From NCBI RefSeq assembly GCF_014839805.1, contig NC_051126.1, positions 5,712,609 to 5,776,608 of the forward strand: 64,000 nt of DNA, given 5' to 3'. The DNA comes from Manduca sexta. Its lineage: Eukaryota; Arthropoda; Insecta; Lepidoptera; Sphingidae. Position numbers and translations under genes: made by a program. Of this stretch, positions 1 through 10,860 are shown piece by piece; position 1 is the first letter of the stretch, and every line of letters begins with the position of its first letter. Under the pieces are notes generated by a model. That model was given only the letters and a program-made list of their open reading frames with translations. It was not told where the DNA came from and ran no database searches.

Positions 1-47
1 CTTATGCAGACTTTTAGACTGGCTAATTGCTTTATTTTAATTTATAG

Positions 48-664
48 GTTTACCCGAAGATGCGAGCTACTCAGTTGCATCAGACAAAAAGAACGGTAAA
101 ATTTACTTCGCAACTCAGAATGGTATATACGTTTACGATTATAAGAAGCAATGTGCGGTACCATATGCTTTCACTTCTAATAATATAGATATGATCTTCA
201 CTGACAAAGATGGCAATTTATACTTCACTGAAAATGATGACGGTACCCAAAAGCTTTATCTCCTGGATGGAAAAAATAAAATTCCATTCAAAATGCTAGA
301 ATCATTGCGAGAACTGGAAATAGACGACAAAAATAACTTCTATTACATCAAGCAAGACAAACTGTATCTGCTGAAGTCCACATCGGTTACGCCAATTTGG
401 ATTAGCAACGTCACTTCTAGCGACATGGCCCAGATATCGTTCTATAAAAACACCGTATTTATTGCTAATAAGAATTTAGGTTTCTTGCATGAAAACGACA
501 CAGGGCGTTTGAAATACGTAGAAAATACACCAACAAATGTAACAACTATAGCTTTCGACGACACTGGAGACTTTGCACTTGGGCGAATTGGACAAATAAT
601 GAAATATCAAAAAACCGAATGTCCCAGCTACGGAAACGATGCCAATAATTACAAAAGCGACTAA
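48..664 (+). CDS. Ommochrome-binding-protein-like, terminal exon (partial gene)
   Basis: An acceptor AG at 46-47 opens an exon that stays in frame from 50 (LPEDASYSVASDKKNGKIYF) to a TAA at 662-664, giving about 204 residues. The first codon is split with an exon left of the window. The sequence is a series of short beta-strand-rich blocks with recurring patterns (NGKIYF, DGNLYFTEN, KNNFYYI, DTGDFALG), as in the beta-propeller-like ommochrome-binding proteins of moth haemolymph, which carry ommochrome pigment precursors. Any secretion signal would be in missing upstream exons. The family call rests on remembered similarity to the Manduca protein; a generic SMP30/yellow-like propeller is the main alternative. 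An ATG at 191 exists, but the frame is open upstream of it, so it is not the start. Confidence 0.6.
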
Positions 665-1760
665 AATTATGGAAAATATTATAACACATCTTTGTGGAAC
701 AGTCCTTTTAATAGTAAAAATAATTTACCTAATTAGTTTTACAGCATATCAAAGATCACTGAAAATGTTTAATGATGACACATGCAGAATGAATATACAA
801 CAAAAAAATCACATGTATACGCATATTAAATAGGAGTTAATTATTTTTTTAAGCATAACACCACAAGTTATTTGATATTGTATCATGACAATATATTGAT
901 AATGTATGAAAGAAATTGTATACATACACAACCATTATGTCTACTACATAAATGATAGATTTTTATGCAGATATTTCAGTCTGTTTGGGTGAAATAAGTA
1001 TATTTTGTCCCAATCTAAACTTAAAATATCTCTTATGTTTTACAAATACAAAATTTCAAAAAAAAAAAAGTATAGTTTTCACTTCCATCAAGTTAACTCA
1101 TTTACTTCTCGAATACAAGTTCCAGTATGTTTATCCATACTACAAATTACAAAAGTATATTGTAAATTTCATTTGCAAACAGGAATGTTTAATAATATTT
1201 ATGTTTAAATCAATACAAATTCAAAGTAATAATGAATTAATTTAATCTGATCTAGAAATATGTTTAATGAATTTGTATTTGATTATCCTATGCAAAATGA
1301 AAAATGAAGTTATAAACAATGCATTGTAATATCAGCATTTAAAAAATAACTATGCTGCATGACAGCTATGTCTCATACCAAAATCTATGACAGTTACTTT
1401 ACCCCATAAGTCCAAAGTCACTTTACATAATAATGTAGTGCCCTTTTATAACTATTTAAACATCATAAAAATACTGTTTCAAACATCATTACTTCTTCAA
1501 TCATACTAACATAACACTGTAGATTGTTATTGCAATCTCCTATGTGTACTTTAATATTCAGATACCACACATAGGAGATTCTAAATTAGCAACAACAAAA
1601 TGTAGATTCTTTAAAATAACATTAAAATTTGCCAGAATACTACATGAGTAAATTGATATTGCTTATATCAAGCAAACATAATACATAACTTAGAATTCTA
1701 ATAATGCTTAATTCTACATCATAATCACAATCCATAAAACATAGTAAACCCAAGTATATC
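665..1760. other. AT-rich intergenic/3'-UTR stretch between convergent genes
   Basis: This is the 3' side of both the propeller-like gene (+) and the zinc-finger gene (-). Short ORFs at 639-833 and 952-1245 have low-complexity AT-biased composition and no recognisable domain. The only structured item I see is the inverted repeat at 1534-1580. The rest is probably the two 3' UTRs. Confidence 0.6.
1534..1580. repeat. Perfect 14-bp inverted repeat (hairpin)
   Basis: Left arm AATCTCCTATGTGT (1534-1547) and right arm ACACATAGGAGATT (1567-1580) are exact reverse complements around a 19-nt spacer. Pairing continues imperfectly outward (TTGTTATTGC against GCAACAACAA). It lies about 180 bp past the zinc-finger stop codon, so it may be in that gene's 3' UTR. 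It could be an mRNA hairpin, a decayed short transposon or chance. Confidence 0.65.
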
Positions 1761-3398
1761 TCAGTGTGGCAGTATGCTTTGGGATATAATAGGGAATGTT
1801 ATAGGCTGTGCCTGTGAGTTAGGTAAAGCCATTGGTTGACTAGTGCTTGAGATTGTTATTTGTTGAGTTGAAGTTTGATGCATAAGCTGCGGTGCTGATG
1901 GCACCAACTGTTGCTGTGATTGTTGAGCAGCTAATTGTTGTGCCGACTGCTGCGCTACAATTTGTTGTGCAGATTGCTGGGCTGCTGCAGCAAGTTGTTG
2001 CGCCGATTGTTGTGCAGCTGCAGCTAAATGTTGAGCAGACTGCTGAGCAGCCAAATGTTGTGCATTTTGTTGAGCTGCTAAATGTTGTGCATTCTGCTGT
2101 GCAGCCAAATGTTGTGCTGACTGTTGAGCAGCCAAATGTTGAGCAGACTGTTGTGCAGCTAAGTGCTGAGCAGATTGTTGGGCAGCTAAATGCTGCGCAG
2201 ACTGTTGAGCCAGGTGTTGTGCAGACTGCTGTGCTGCAGCCAAGTGTTGAACAGACTGCTGAGTAGCATATTGTGATGCTTGATGCTGTGGTGCAAGTTG
2301 AGGCTGCAGGGCAGACTGCTGAACTAACTGTTGCACTGCAGTCTGAGATGCGTTACCCATTAACTGTTGAGCTGGTGGTGCCAAAGTTAACTGTGCAGGC
2401 ACAGCCACTACTGTCTGACCACCGCCCATTAGTGTCCCAGAGTCACTGACTTGCATAAGCTGCTGAGCACCAGCACTAGTAACAATGAGTGCCCCAGAGT
2501 TTCCTACAAGTTGCTGTGTAGTGCTTACAGTGAGTATCTGCGGAGCAGGAGTTAGTAGTTGTGCCCGTGATGCAGCTGGGGCTAAGGCCAAATTAGATGT
2601 AGCTGCAGCAGGTACCAAGGCAGGCAATGCTCCTGCCAGACTAACAACTGGAGTAACACTCACTGTTGCCAAGGAGACGGGTGCTGATGTGCCATGTCTA
2701 GATGTAATCACACATGACTGATCAGTCCTAATTGAAGCAGTTTGCTCCAATAAAAATTCATTCATGGAAGTGAGCTGAAGATTCTTCTCTGTCAAATCAG
2801 CTACCTTCTTTAACAATACACTTATATTATCATGTAATAATTTTACTTTGTGATCCAGTGTCTCACAATTGAGGCACATATTTGATGTGGTTAACACTTG
2901 ATTTTCTAATCCATTTTCTTCAAATGCAAACCTTCTGAATTTAGCCTCTGGGGGGGAATCATCATCTCTAATCGGTGGCGGCGGGCGATTGAACTGTGGA
3001 GGTGGGACAGTATGAACTGAAACTGCCTCAGTGCCAACTTCAGGAGGGTGTACATACTTGCATTCTTTGTTTGCACAAGATCCGTGTATGTACGCTTGAC
3101 AGACGGGTATGGTACGCGGGTCGCGCGGAAATACTCCCGACGTATAGAAATGCTCCTCATCTTCCACTGTGCTATGTATGAATTTGCAGTTCATTCTGTA
3201 ACATCCTTTATTTTGAAAATCATGGCAAAAACGGAAGAGTTCTTTTAAAAAAGGCTTTGGCGGTATCTCGTGCATGTATCTGCAGTTTTCTCGTGTGCAA
3301 CATCCGCGAATGTAATCCCTGCAAAAATTATTGGCTGTGGGACCCAATGTATCATTATCCTCATTCATGATGCCAGCTGCATTTGTTGTAAAGATCAT
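1761..3398 (-). CDS. ZC3H10: CCCH zinc-finger protein, ZC3H10-like, with Gln/Ala-rich tail
   Basis: Uninterrupted 545-codon frame read leftward. Three CCCH fingers of C-x7-C-x4-C-x3-H spacing are visible: C26/C34/C39/H43, C58/C66/C71/H75 and C100/C108/C113/H117. Three N-terminal fingers followed by a short coiled coil (about residues 178-215, LDHKVKLLHDNISVLLKKV) match ZC3H10, an RNA-binding protein. The C-terminal half is unlike the shorter vertebrate protein: an Ala/Val/Thr-rich stretch, then about a dozen copies of an AAQQSAQHL-type nonapeptide, then a Gln/Ser/Pro-rich end. A second methionine at residue 11 (MNEDNDTLG, start at 3368) precedes the conserved part and may be the true start. 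The gene has no intron in the coding region and is divergent from the membrane-protein gene at 4408. The family is clear; the molecular role in insects is not. Confidence 0.85.
   Translation of the reverse strand: MIFTTNAAGIMNEDNDTLGPTANNFCRDYIRGCCTRENCRYMHEIPPKPFLKELFRFCHDFQNKGCYRMNCKFIHSTVEDEEHFYTSGVFPRDPRTIPVCQAYIHGSCANKECKYVHPPEVGTEAVSVHTVPPPQFNRPPPPIRDDDSPPEAKFRRFAFEENGLENQVLTTSNMCLNCETLDHKVKLLHDNISVLLKKVADLTEKNLQLTSMNEFLLEQTASIRTDQSCVITSRHGTSAPVSLATVSVTPVVSLAGALPALVPAAATSNLALAPAASRAQLLTPAPQILTVSTTQQLVGNSGALIVTSAGAQQLMQVSDSGTLMGGGQTVVAVPAQLTLAPPAQQLMGNASQTAVQQLVQQSALQPQLAPQHQASQYATQQSVQHLAAAQQSAQHLAQQSAQHLAAQQSAQHLAAQQSAQHLAAQQSAQHLAAQQNAQHLAAQQNAQHLAAQQSAQHLAAAAQQSAQQLAAAAQQSAQQIVAQQSAQQLAAQQSQQQLVPSAPQLMHQTSTQQITISSTSQPMALPNSQAQPITFPIISQSILPH
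1897..2270 (-). repeat. In-frame 27-bp tandem repeat coding AAQQSAQHL units
   Basis: About twelve imperfect 27-nt units encode variants of A-A-Q-Q-S/N-A-Q-H/Q-L. Some units gain extra alanines or lose one, always in multiples of three bases, so the frame is kept. Codons vary between units, which argues for an old array with silent divergence rather than a recent slippage burst. Confidence 0.85.
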
Positions 3399-4407
3399 AG
3401 TTTATGATATTTGAATTTAATTTTCATACCGATTGTCAAAATTCTATGCTATGATTTAAAACTGAAGCTCTTCCTGTAAGCACTTCCAAATATTATTTCT
3501 TTCATTTCCTTATTTTGACTTAAATTCAAATTCACCTCCTCTCTTCTGTTTATAAAAATTTGCACTAAAGAATTAACCACATATTGATCGTATATTGCTA
3601 TGAATAGTATTGCTATAAAGTGTTAATTATTGAATTGAAATAGTCGAAAAGTCACTTGAAAGAAAACTGAATGAAGATTGAAATGTGAACATTAAAGAAC
3701 ATGTTCATGTCAAATATAGTGCCGTGGTGAAGTATATTGCAGAATCATTCGATCATTTCTTGTTATAACCCATATTGCGTTAAACATATTATCCATGGTA
3801 GTACATACATTTATGTAAATACCATAAATGAATATGGTATTTACATAAATGTTTTTAAGAAAATAATATAAGTGGGTAATAGTAATAGGCATGAGTTTAG
3901 AATAAAAAAAAACCTTTCATAATCGATTATCCCATATGACTAGTATATAGAACAAAACATTTATCAAAAATAACTTCTTGCCCAACACTAGACAGATTGT
4001 CAAACGGCATAGATACAATAAATGCTAACATAAGGAACGGAATAAAAAGAATGAATGAATTATATTATTTACATACATAGAATGTCTTCTATAACACAGA
4101 CAATCACCTATCTTATATTATCTATATATTTTTGTTTTTGGAGAAATAAATATGGCGCGCTGCTTGTGTTCGTTTTACATTTTGCGAAATTATTTATGAA
4201 AACAATAATGATAAGTAACAGAAAATTTATGTAAAATAGTTTTACGTACTTGTATTATTTACTTTTGCTAATTTCAAATAATATGAGGTAAGAGGCATTT
4301 ATTTCTATCTTAAGAATTTGATTCTATGTGTTACATGTTGTCGTTCTAGTAGTCATAAATTATTTTTTTATTGAACTGCTTATATTTAGGTAACAGGATC
4401 TCAGAAA
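3399..4407. other. Divergent promoter region between ZC3H10-like and membrane-protein genes
   Basis: AT-rich DNA between two divergently oriented genes, expected to hold both promoters and 5' UTRs. A candidate acceptor (TTTAG at about 4388, or CTCAG at about 4402) just before the ATG at 4408 suggests a non-coding upstream exon of the rightward gene. No clear TATA box or coding exon seen. It contains the hairpin at 3807-3852. Confidence 0.5.
3807..3852. repeat. Perfect 19-bp-arm hairpin
   Basis: Arm ACATTTATGTAAATACCAT (3807-3825) is exactly complementary to ATGGTATTTACATAAATGT (3834-3852), with an 8-nt loop. No longer flanking arms extend it. It may be a relic of a short foldback element. 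Confidence 0.75.
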
Positions 4408-7400
4408 ATGTTTAAGCAGCAGTTGTCGCCGAGAAGCGTTCACCCTTACCAGACGACAGTGGTACCGAGAAGTGAGCAGCAGTTTGCGTCCGCTACAGAA
4501 CAAAGAGCAAAGTACCCGTGGGCGGAGGATATTAACACGCCGGTGTATCAAGTCACAGGCACAGACAGCTCGACATCCGACAATGCCTACCACGTACGTA
4601 TCTTACGTTTTATGAAAATGGTGGTTTTAGCCGTTATTATGTTAAGAAGAAAAATAGGCACCATAATACCGTAATGTGCTACAGGTTCAAATAAATTTCA
4701 AGTTCTTTCTCTTGTTTTATGATACACTAAATTACATACCATATTAATATTATAATGAATGTCTATTTTTTGTGCCAAGATAAGTAGTTTTGTAATTGAG
4801 CTTTCATTGCAAATTATCATGAACAATCTATAAATCTACAATAATTTCACTGCTCCTGGCAATATTATAGCGACTATAATATTATGGATATGGATAGCTA
4901 TGTTTAATATATAAAAAATAATTTCAGATGCCACATTATTACAATGGTACTATAAAAGATTACGGGCCACCATCACCTGTGTATCAGTCACCATATGGTG
5001 CATCAACATGGTATGGTAGTTACAAGAAGGGTGAGAAAGTTCCTGTGAGAGGATCACCCTCTGAAGTGTACACATTCCCGCAATGTGCTTCAGCATTCTC
5101 TCTACCTCTAAGTGAACCGGAGCCTCGCACACATACTGTGAGTAGGTCACCAGTGCCACCCATACCATCCGTTAGTCCTGAGGTACCCATTATAGGAGCC
5201 TGCGGTGGTCACTGCCCTGGCTTTGAGTATGTGTGCTATTATATTTTACAGGTGAGTGCCAATTTTTAAGTGAAGAACAATTATTTATAGTTACAGTTGG
5301 TAAATAGTCCTTTTACTACAGTTGTGATTTGTTAAATGTAGAACATATAAAATACACAAACATCTTTATGTGCATATATTTTCTTTAGTCTCAAGTATTA
5401 ATTTGTGTATACTAAACTATAATAAGTTAATATTTGATCAATATATAAACTTATATTGGAAGATAATAAGTTATTAAATTTAATGGAGTATTTAATAGTA
5501 GAAACTTTATGTATATACATTTTTTTTTCAGGTGATATTTGTGGTTGGCATATTGACTGGTATATCACTGTGTATAGCTGGAATTGTATTAAGACGCACA
5601 AACCGCAATGGTGACCTAGGAGTTTTAGTATACATAGGTAAGATGCTTACATGTCACTTTCTCATGTATATGTTTATACTAGCTATTGCCCGCGGCTCCG
5701 CCCGCGTTATAAAGTTTTTCAGGCTAAAGTTTTCCGTTATAAAAGTAGTAGTTTCCCGGTAGCCTATGTTCTTCCCAGGTTCTCAAACTGTCTCCATTCC
5801 AAATTTCATCTTAATACGATAGGTAGTTTTTGAGTTTAACACGTTCAGGAAGACAGATGCAGCGGGGGACTTTGTTTTATAATATATTTTTTAGAACTTT
5901 TTAAGAGGAACAATCCCGTCATACATCATTATTGCATAACTTTAACCGTTTACGCAGCGCACGCAACGAAAGCTCTCAAAACTAATAAATTGTCCCCGTT
6001 TTTGCAACATGTTTCATTACTGCTCCGCTCCTAATGGTCATAGCGTGATGATATATAACCTATAGCATTCTACAAATAAAGGGCTATCCAGCACAAAACG
6101 ATTTTTTCAGTTCAAACTGGTAGTTCCTGAGATTAGCCATTACTGCTGCGCTCCTATAGGTCATAGCGTGATGATATATAACTTAAAGCACTCCACAAAT
6201 AAAGGGTTATTCAACACAAAATGAATTTTTCAGTTCGAATCGATAGTTCCTGAGATTAGCCATTACTGCTCCGCTCCTATTGGGTATAGCGTGATGATAT
6301 ATAGCCTATAGCACTCCACGAACAAAGGGCTATACAACGCAAAAAGAATTTTTCAGTTTGGACCCGTAGTTCCTGAGATTAGCCATTACTGCTCCACTCC
6401 CATTGGGTATAGCGTGATGATATATAGCCTATAGCACTCCACGAATAAAGGGCTAACCAACGCAAATTTTTTTTTTCAATTTGTACCGGTAGTTCCTAAG
6501 ATTAGCCATTACTGCTCCGCTCCTATTGGGTATAGCGTGATGATATATAGCCTATAGCACTCCACGAACAAAGGGCTATCCAACGCAAAAATATTTTTTC
6601 AGTTTGGACCGGTAGTTCCTGAGATTAGCGCGTTCAAACAAACAAACAAACTCTTCAGCTTTATATAATAGTATAGATTATTATAACTAACTATTAAACT
6701 AAATGCTATTGATTTATAATCAATACGAATTCGTATGACAACTCGTCTAATATAATAGTACAGCGATATAGTTTAGACAAAAGGTTTAACAGGTTTTTAT
6801 GAGCTAAGTGCAGAAAAGTGGAGTCTACAAAAATAACCATAAAATACTGATAGTGCAACTTGTTCAGGATGCCTCTCCTCGTGTGTGTGCTGCGTGCTGC
6901 TCGGCGTGCAGTGCTGCGTGCGGCGCGAGATCCGCCAGCGGAAACTACGCGCCAACATGCACATACCCATGCAGTCCATACAGGTCACTTTAAATGACGA
7001 TAATCGTTCATTAACAAGAGATCATGGAAACTATGAATTGTATTATAAAATTACAGCAAAAATATGATGTATGGTTGCTCTTACTAATACACTTTTTTTA
7101 ACAAGTGTATTTAATACCAATATTTTGAAGTAATTAAAAAAACAGTAATTAGATAATAATGATCAAACCTGTGCATCTTACAAATGTTATTTACATGAAT
7201 TTAACAATTGGTAGTTATTACGTTTTTATTTTATTCAGGCATGTTTTCAGGAACCGCCAGCCCAAGCTTGCTCTTTATTGACGTCAACATTACCACTCGC
7301 TCAAGTGTATAGGTAACTAGTTTTAAACTACACTTTATTCTTTATTTTGTAACTAAGAACGGTAAAGAAGAAATCTAGTTTTAACTGCAATCTAAAGAAA

Positions 7401-7662
7401 TATTCATGAGTGAATCACATTTGTAAACACATAAATTACTACATAACCCATTTATTGATTATAATCGAACCCAAGGAACTCCGGTTCACATATAAACAAA
7501 TATTATGTGCTTTTACTTACCAAGAAATGTATAAATTGTCTTATGAATTGCTACTCAAACATTTTGCTATAACATGGTGTTTTTGTTTGCAGGCCGACAG
7601 TGACCCTGTGCGAGGAGGACGTGACCGGCGTGCCGTGGTGGCGCCGCACAACCAGAGACTGA
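4408..7662 (+). CDS. Unnamed two-helix membrane protein, six exons (about 291 aa)
   Basis: Joined exons: 4408-4593, 4928-5251, 5532-5637, 6868-6983, 7239-7312, 7593-7662. All junctions are GT-AG and keep one frame to a TGA at 7660-7662. The first 160 residues are Pro/Ser/Tyr-rich and polar (YGPPSPVYQSPYGAS, SPVPPIPSVSPEVP), with no signal peptide. GACGGHCPGFEYVCYYILQ then leads into a hydrophobic helix (about 163-188), a basic loop RRTNRNGD, and a second Cys-rich helix (about 199-223). After that come a basic stretch RREIRQRKLR and a short tail ending VPWWRRTTRD. Two helices with a long N-terminus suggest both ends face the cytosol. The ATG follows a possible acceptor, so an upstream non-coding exon is likely. 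I do not recognise the family. The exon chain is convincing because frames match at five junctions. Confidence 0.75.
5677..6678 (+). mobile_element. Interspersed repeat in intron 3 of the membrane-protein gene
   Basis: It begins CTAGCTATTGCCCGCGGCTC and ends in a stretch with CAAACAAACAAAC and TTCAGCTTTATATAATAGTA. The same end sequences bound a reverse-oriented copy at 45899-46660 and a short remnant at 33729-33898, which defines the family ends. No ORF and no clear terminal inverted repeat, so it is non-autonomous; its class (LINE-derived or rolling-circle) cannot be settled by eye. Confidence 0.75.
6008..6628 (+). repeat. Five tandem 123-bp units inside the interspersed repeat
   Basis: The motif ATTACTGCTCCGCTCC and variants recurs at 6016, 6139, 6262, 6385 and 6508, exactly 123 bp apart each time. 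Each unit carries TAGCGTGATGATATATA, an ACTCCACGAA-type block, an AAAGGGCTA block and a GGTAGTTCCTGAGATTAG block. The sister copy at 45899-46660 has only one such unit, so copy number differs between insertions. Confidence 0.9.
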
Positions 7663-7784
7663 TTAGCTTTAAGTTTATGCTTTGTATTATCAATTTTATA
7701 ACGGCAACTTGTACCATGATCTTGTTATTTTATTCAATATAAAGTTTGATTTCTTAATTGTTTATTTTATTCGTAAGACTTGCT

Positions 7785-8096
7785 TATACCTGCTCTATAT
7801 TACATACTGCTGACAGTGGAGCTCGTGGCTCTACTACTGAGAGGGTGTAACGCCTTAGACCACTGTGCTGGCTTAGTACTGGTGGGCTGACTTCACATGA
7901 CTTCGAAATTCTGAAGTAGAATTCTTAGGTATGTAGGTTCTCTTACGATGTTTTCTTTAAGTCGTTAAAGCGAACGAAAAATATAACCAATACATACAAA
8001 TTTGAAAGGCAAGAATGTCCACGAGTTTTGAACCTGCAGGCCTTAAGCTTGCGGTCCCTTCCATTCCCAACTAGGCTATCGTGCACTTTTCATCCA
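7785..8096 (-). mobile_element. tRNA-derived SINE, diverged
   Basis: Read on the minus strand, the head near 8090 has an intact Pol III box A (TAGCCTAGTTGG) and a decayed box B (GGTTCAAAACT) about 40 bp on. The body shares blocks with the SINE at 40437-40763 (CTACTACTGAGAG, CTTCGAAATTC, ATGTAGGTT, ACGATGTTTTC, TTAAAGCGAACGA on the plus strand). It sits just past the end of the membrane-protein gene. Confidence 0.75.
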
Positions 8097-10860
8097 ACTT
8101 AACTTTACAAGATAACGTCGTCTTATTTAGTATTCAAAAATATCAAGTACCTCACAAGCTGTTTTTTATCTTTGAATATTATTATGCAGAATATATAGAA
8201 TATTGTTAGAAAATTGTGAGATAATTTAGAGACATGGATATTTTTAGCGAACTCTAACAAAATTATTACAGTGGAAACCGGTTACATCGGTTATAATTAT
8301 TAGATGGCAAGGTCCAAGCAAATACAAATCATCTATTAAAATGTGTATCGCTATTCACTAATAGTTACTATCGCATAAAATCTTCAGACTTAAGTAAACC
8401 TTTAAATATTTCAAAATGTTCATAGATCTATATTACTATACTATAAGATTACTATAATGTAATATAAGTCGAAAAAAATATTATTAGTAGAGTTCTGATA
8501 AGTATAAAGAAAAAAAACAGTGTTAAGTCTGGAATTTTTATTTACTGAAACATTTGAGATAGATAATACTAAGTACTTAATACGATGTTGTACACACGAA
8601 TTAATTAAAAAACGGACATGTAGACTTTCTTCCAATAACTGTAACGTGGGTTTTACATATTTTATTGCACTTAAATCAGTAAACAATTACTCAAAATCCA
8701 ATTGTAATAAAAGAAACTTCACCTTTATCATAAAAATAACAGGTTTATATTTGACGGACAAAAATAAAAAATATTTTATAATTTAAAATATGAAAATAAT
8801 TTTATCACACCTTAAGAAATAATAAAGATAAAATATAACGAAATGAATCAGAAAAATAGACGGAAGGTGTACTGTAGTACTGATGTACACAAAGTTGAAA
8901 GAGAATACATATGAGTAATATAATAGTTATACAATATTTAGATTTAATAAGTACGTAATCGCAATGAATTTTTCATTACAGCGGAATTTATAGAATAACT
9001 GTAAAATACAAATAACTGTACTCAGACTACCAAAATAATTATCCTATACAGTCCTCCACAGAATACACAATTTGAAAATACATAGGTACCTTATAGCATA
9101 TTCTGGAAAGGAAAAATTAAATGTAAACAAATATCTACCTGCATTTCGATAATAATGATTATTCTAATTGTATTTTGTCAAAATGACAATCTGAACAAAG
9201 ATAATATTCGAAAAAATGATTCTATTCGTTTACACTTTACATAATTAAATTCCTTCCCTTAATATAGGATAACTTTTTTGTTATAATAATTATAATCGAT
9301 ATTGATGGCCACCACTATTAATTCAACAATCACAATAAACAACTATGTATATTTAGTACAGAATGAATACTATCACCAACTTTCTTCGTTAAATAATCCG
9401 TTGGTTATAACCCTGGCCAACTAACTTATTGTATGTACCTACTTATTATATACGAATTCATACTTTGTATCGCCTTCAAATAAATCAAATTATACATTGT
9501 GATGTTATTTTAATACTAATTCGTTTACAATACAAGAGAGCTTTCAATTAATATCAAAAAAGAAAATATAATTACATTTCATTAAAAGATTATTCCATGT
9601 AAATAATTCCAAACAAAAGTTTAGCAGGAATATTTCTACATTAAGTACTTTGTAAATAAATAAATTTGGGTGTGAACGAATATACAACCAGAAATATATT
9701 GGAAATTATATTTTTATAATCGCATCGTAACGCTAACGGAAATTTTCACACGTAAGCGACGCAATTACACCTAATAAAATGTAGAATTAAGCAAATGAAA
9801 TGCTTTATAGAATCCGTTGCACCCCGTTCATATTGCAGCAGCCTTGCACACGCGAATACACACATTTATCTTATTTCTAAAAAGGACGGTGTCAACAAAA
9901 CAAAACGTTGCGTATGACCAATAGCATAGATACATAACATTATGTACCAAAATGTGAAAATATTTAAATAATATATAAAATGACGTCTTTTGCACATACA
10001 CTTAATCAACTAAACACTATGGAAAGTTTGTTTCGCACGCGAGTTCAATAATATTAAAAAATATACAATCTTCAATGGAATAAGATATTGTAACACATTT
10101 AAAAGTGTTTGTGAATTTTGATATTTCATATCTTACACAGCTATCCACATTAAACAATATAATTCTGGACGTTAATTTGGCCACTTGTCTTTTACTAATT
10201 ATTCGTTATCAATTATGACAAATCTTACCGAAGCTTCATACCTACATTGCAATGGGTGTACAACTCCTGGCGGTACTACACACGGCGTATATCGTCTAAT
10301 TGAATATATTCCTATCGTATTCATATTATAACGTTAAATAAGGTTATCTGAACACTTCATACAAGAATACTTGTTAAAATTCTCTTACATTTCAATGTCG
10401 TTATGTGATATACACGATTGTGCATGCTTTTATCTAAACCAGCCAAAGAGACAGCTTACCATTCAAAGGGAACAAAGATGATTGTAAAATAAAGTGCATT
10501 ATAAATATAAAGTATATCCATTATCCACACAGACATGCACACATTATTCTTGAATAACAAACGATATCCGTGGGACACTTTCACCACCAGTACTTCTATT
10601 TGTACCACAAAATGCAATCTTAAATTTATGGACACGTCACAACACGTAAGTGTGGCATTAAAGATACATTAAGAATTTTTTTAGATACATAAGTACAAGA
10701 CTTGCTTGCATCTGACTTATCATAAAAATAATTTCTATGTTACATAATATATGTCGATGGAAATGTATCAAAAATACCACTTGTACGTGTTTTATAATAT
10801 AGAGGGACATAGAGGACTAGCCTAAGCTCGTAAAGGAATAACATCGTAAATATATATTTC
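8097..10860. other. AT-rich gene-free stretch, probably long 3' UTR plus intergenic
   Basis: No coding exon, tRNA or obvious repeat was recognised. It lies immediately 3' of the stop of the leftward gene at 10861, so an unknown part is probably its 3' UTR. Short ORFs here (for example 8441-8686 and 8520-8786 on opposite strands) are AT-biased and have no family signature. Confidence 0.5.

Noticed and set aside
1892..2266. 124-codon open frame opposite the zinc-finger gene
   Set aside because: It arises from the 27-bp repeat pattern read backwards; no domain, no start context.
5677..6678. CRISPR-like array from regular 123-bp spacing
   Set aside because: Whole units are homologous with no short repeat/unique spacer alternation, and the context is an animal intron.
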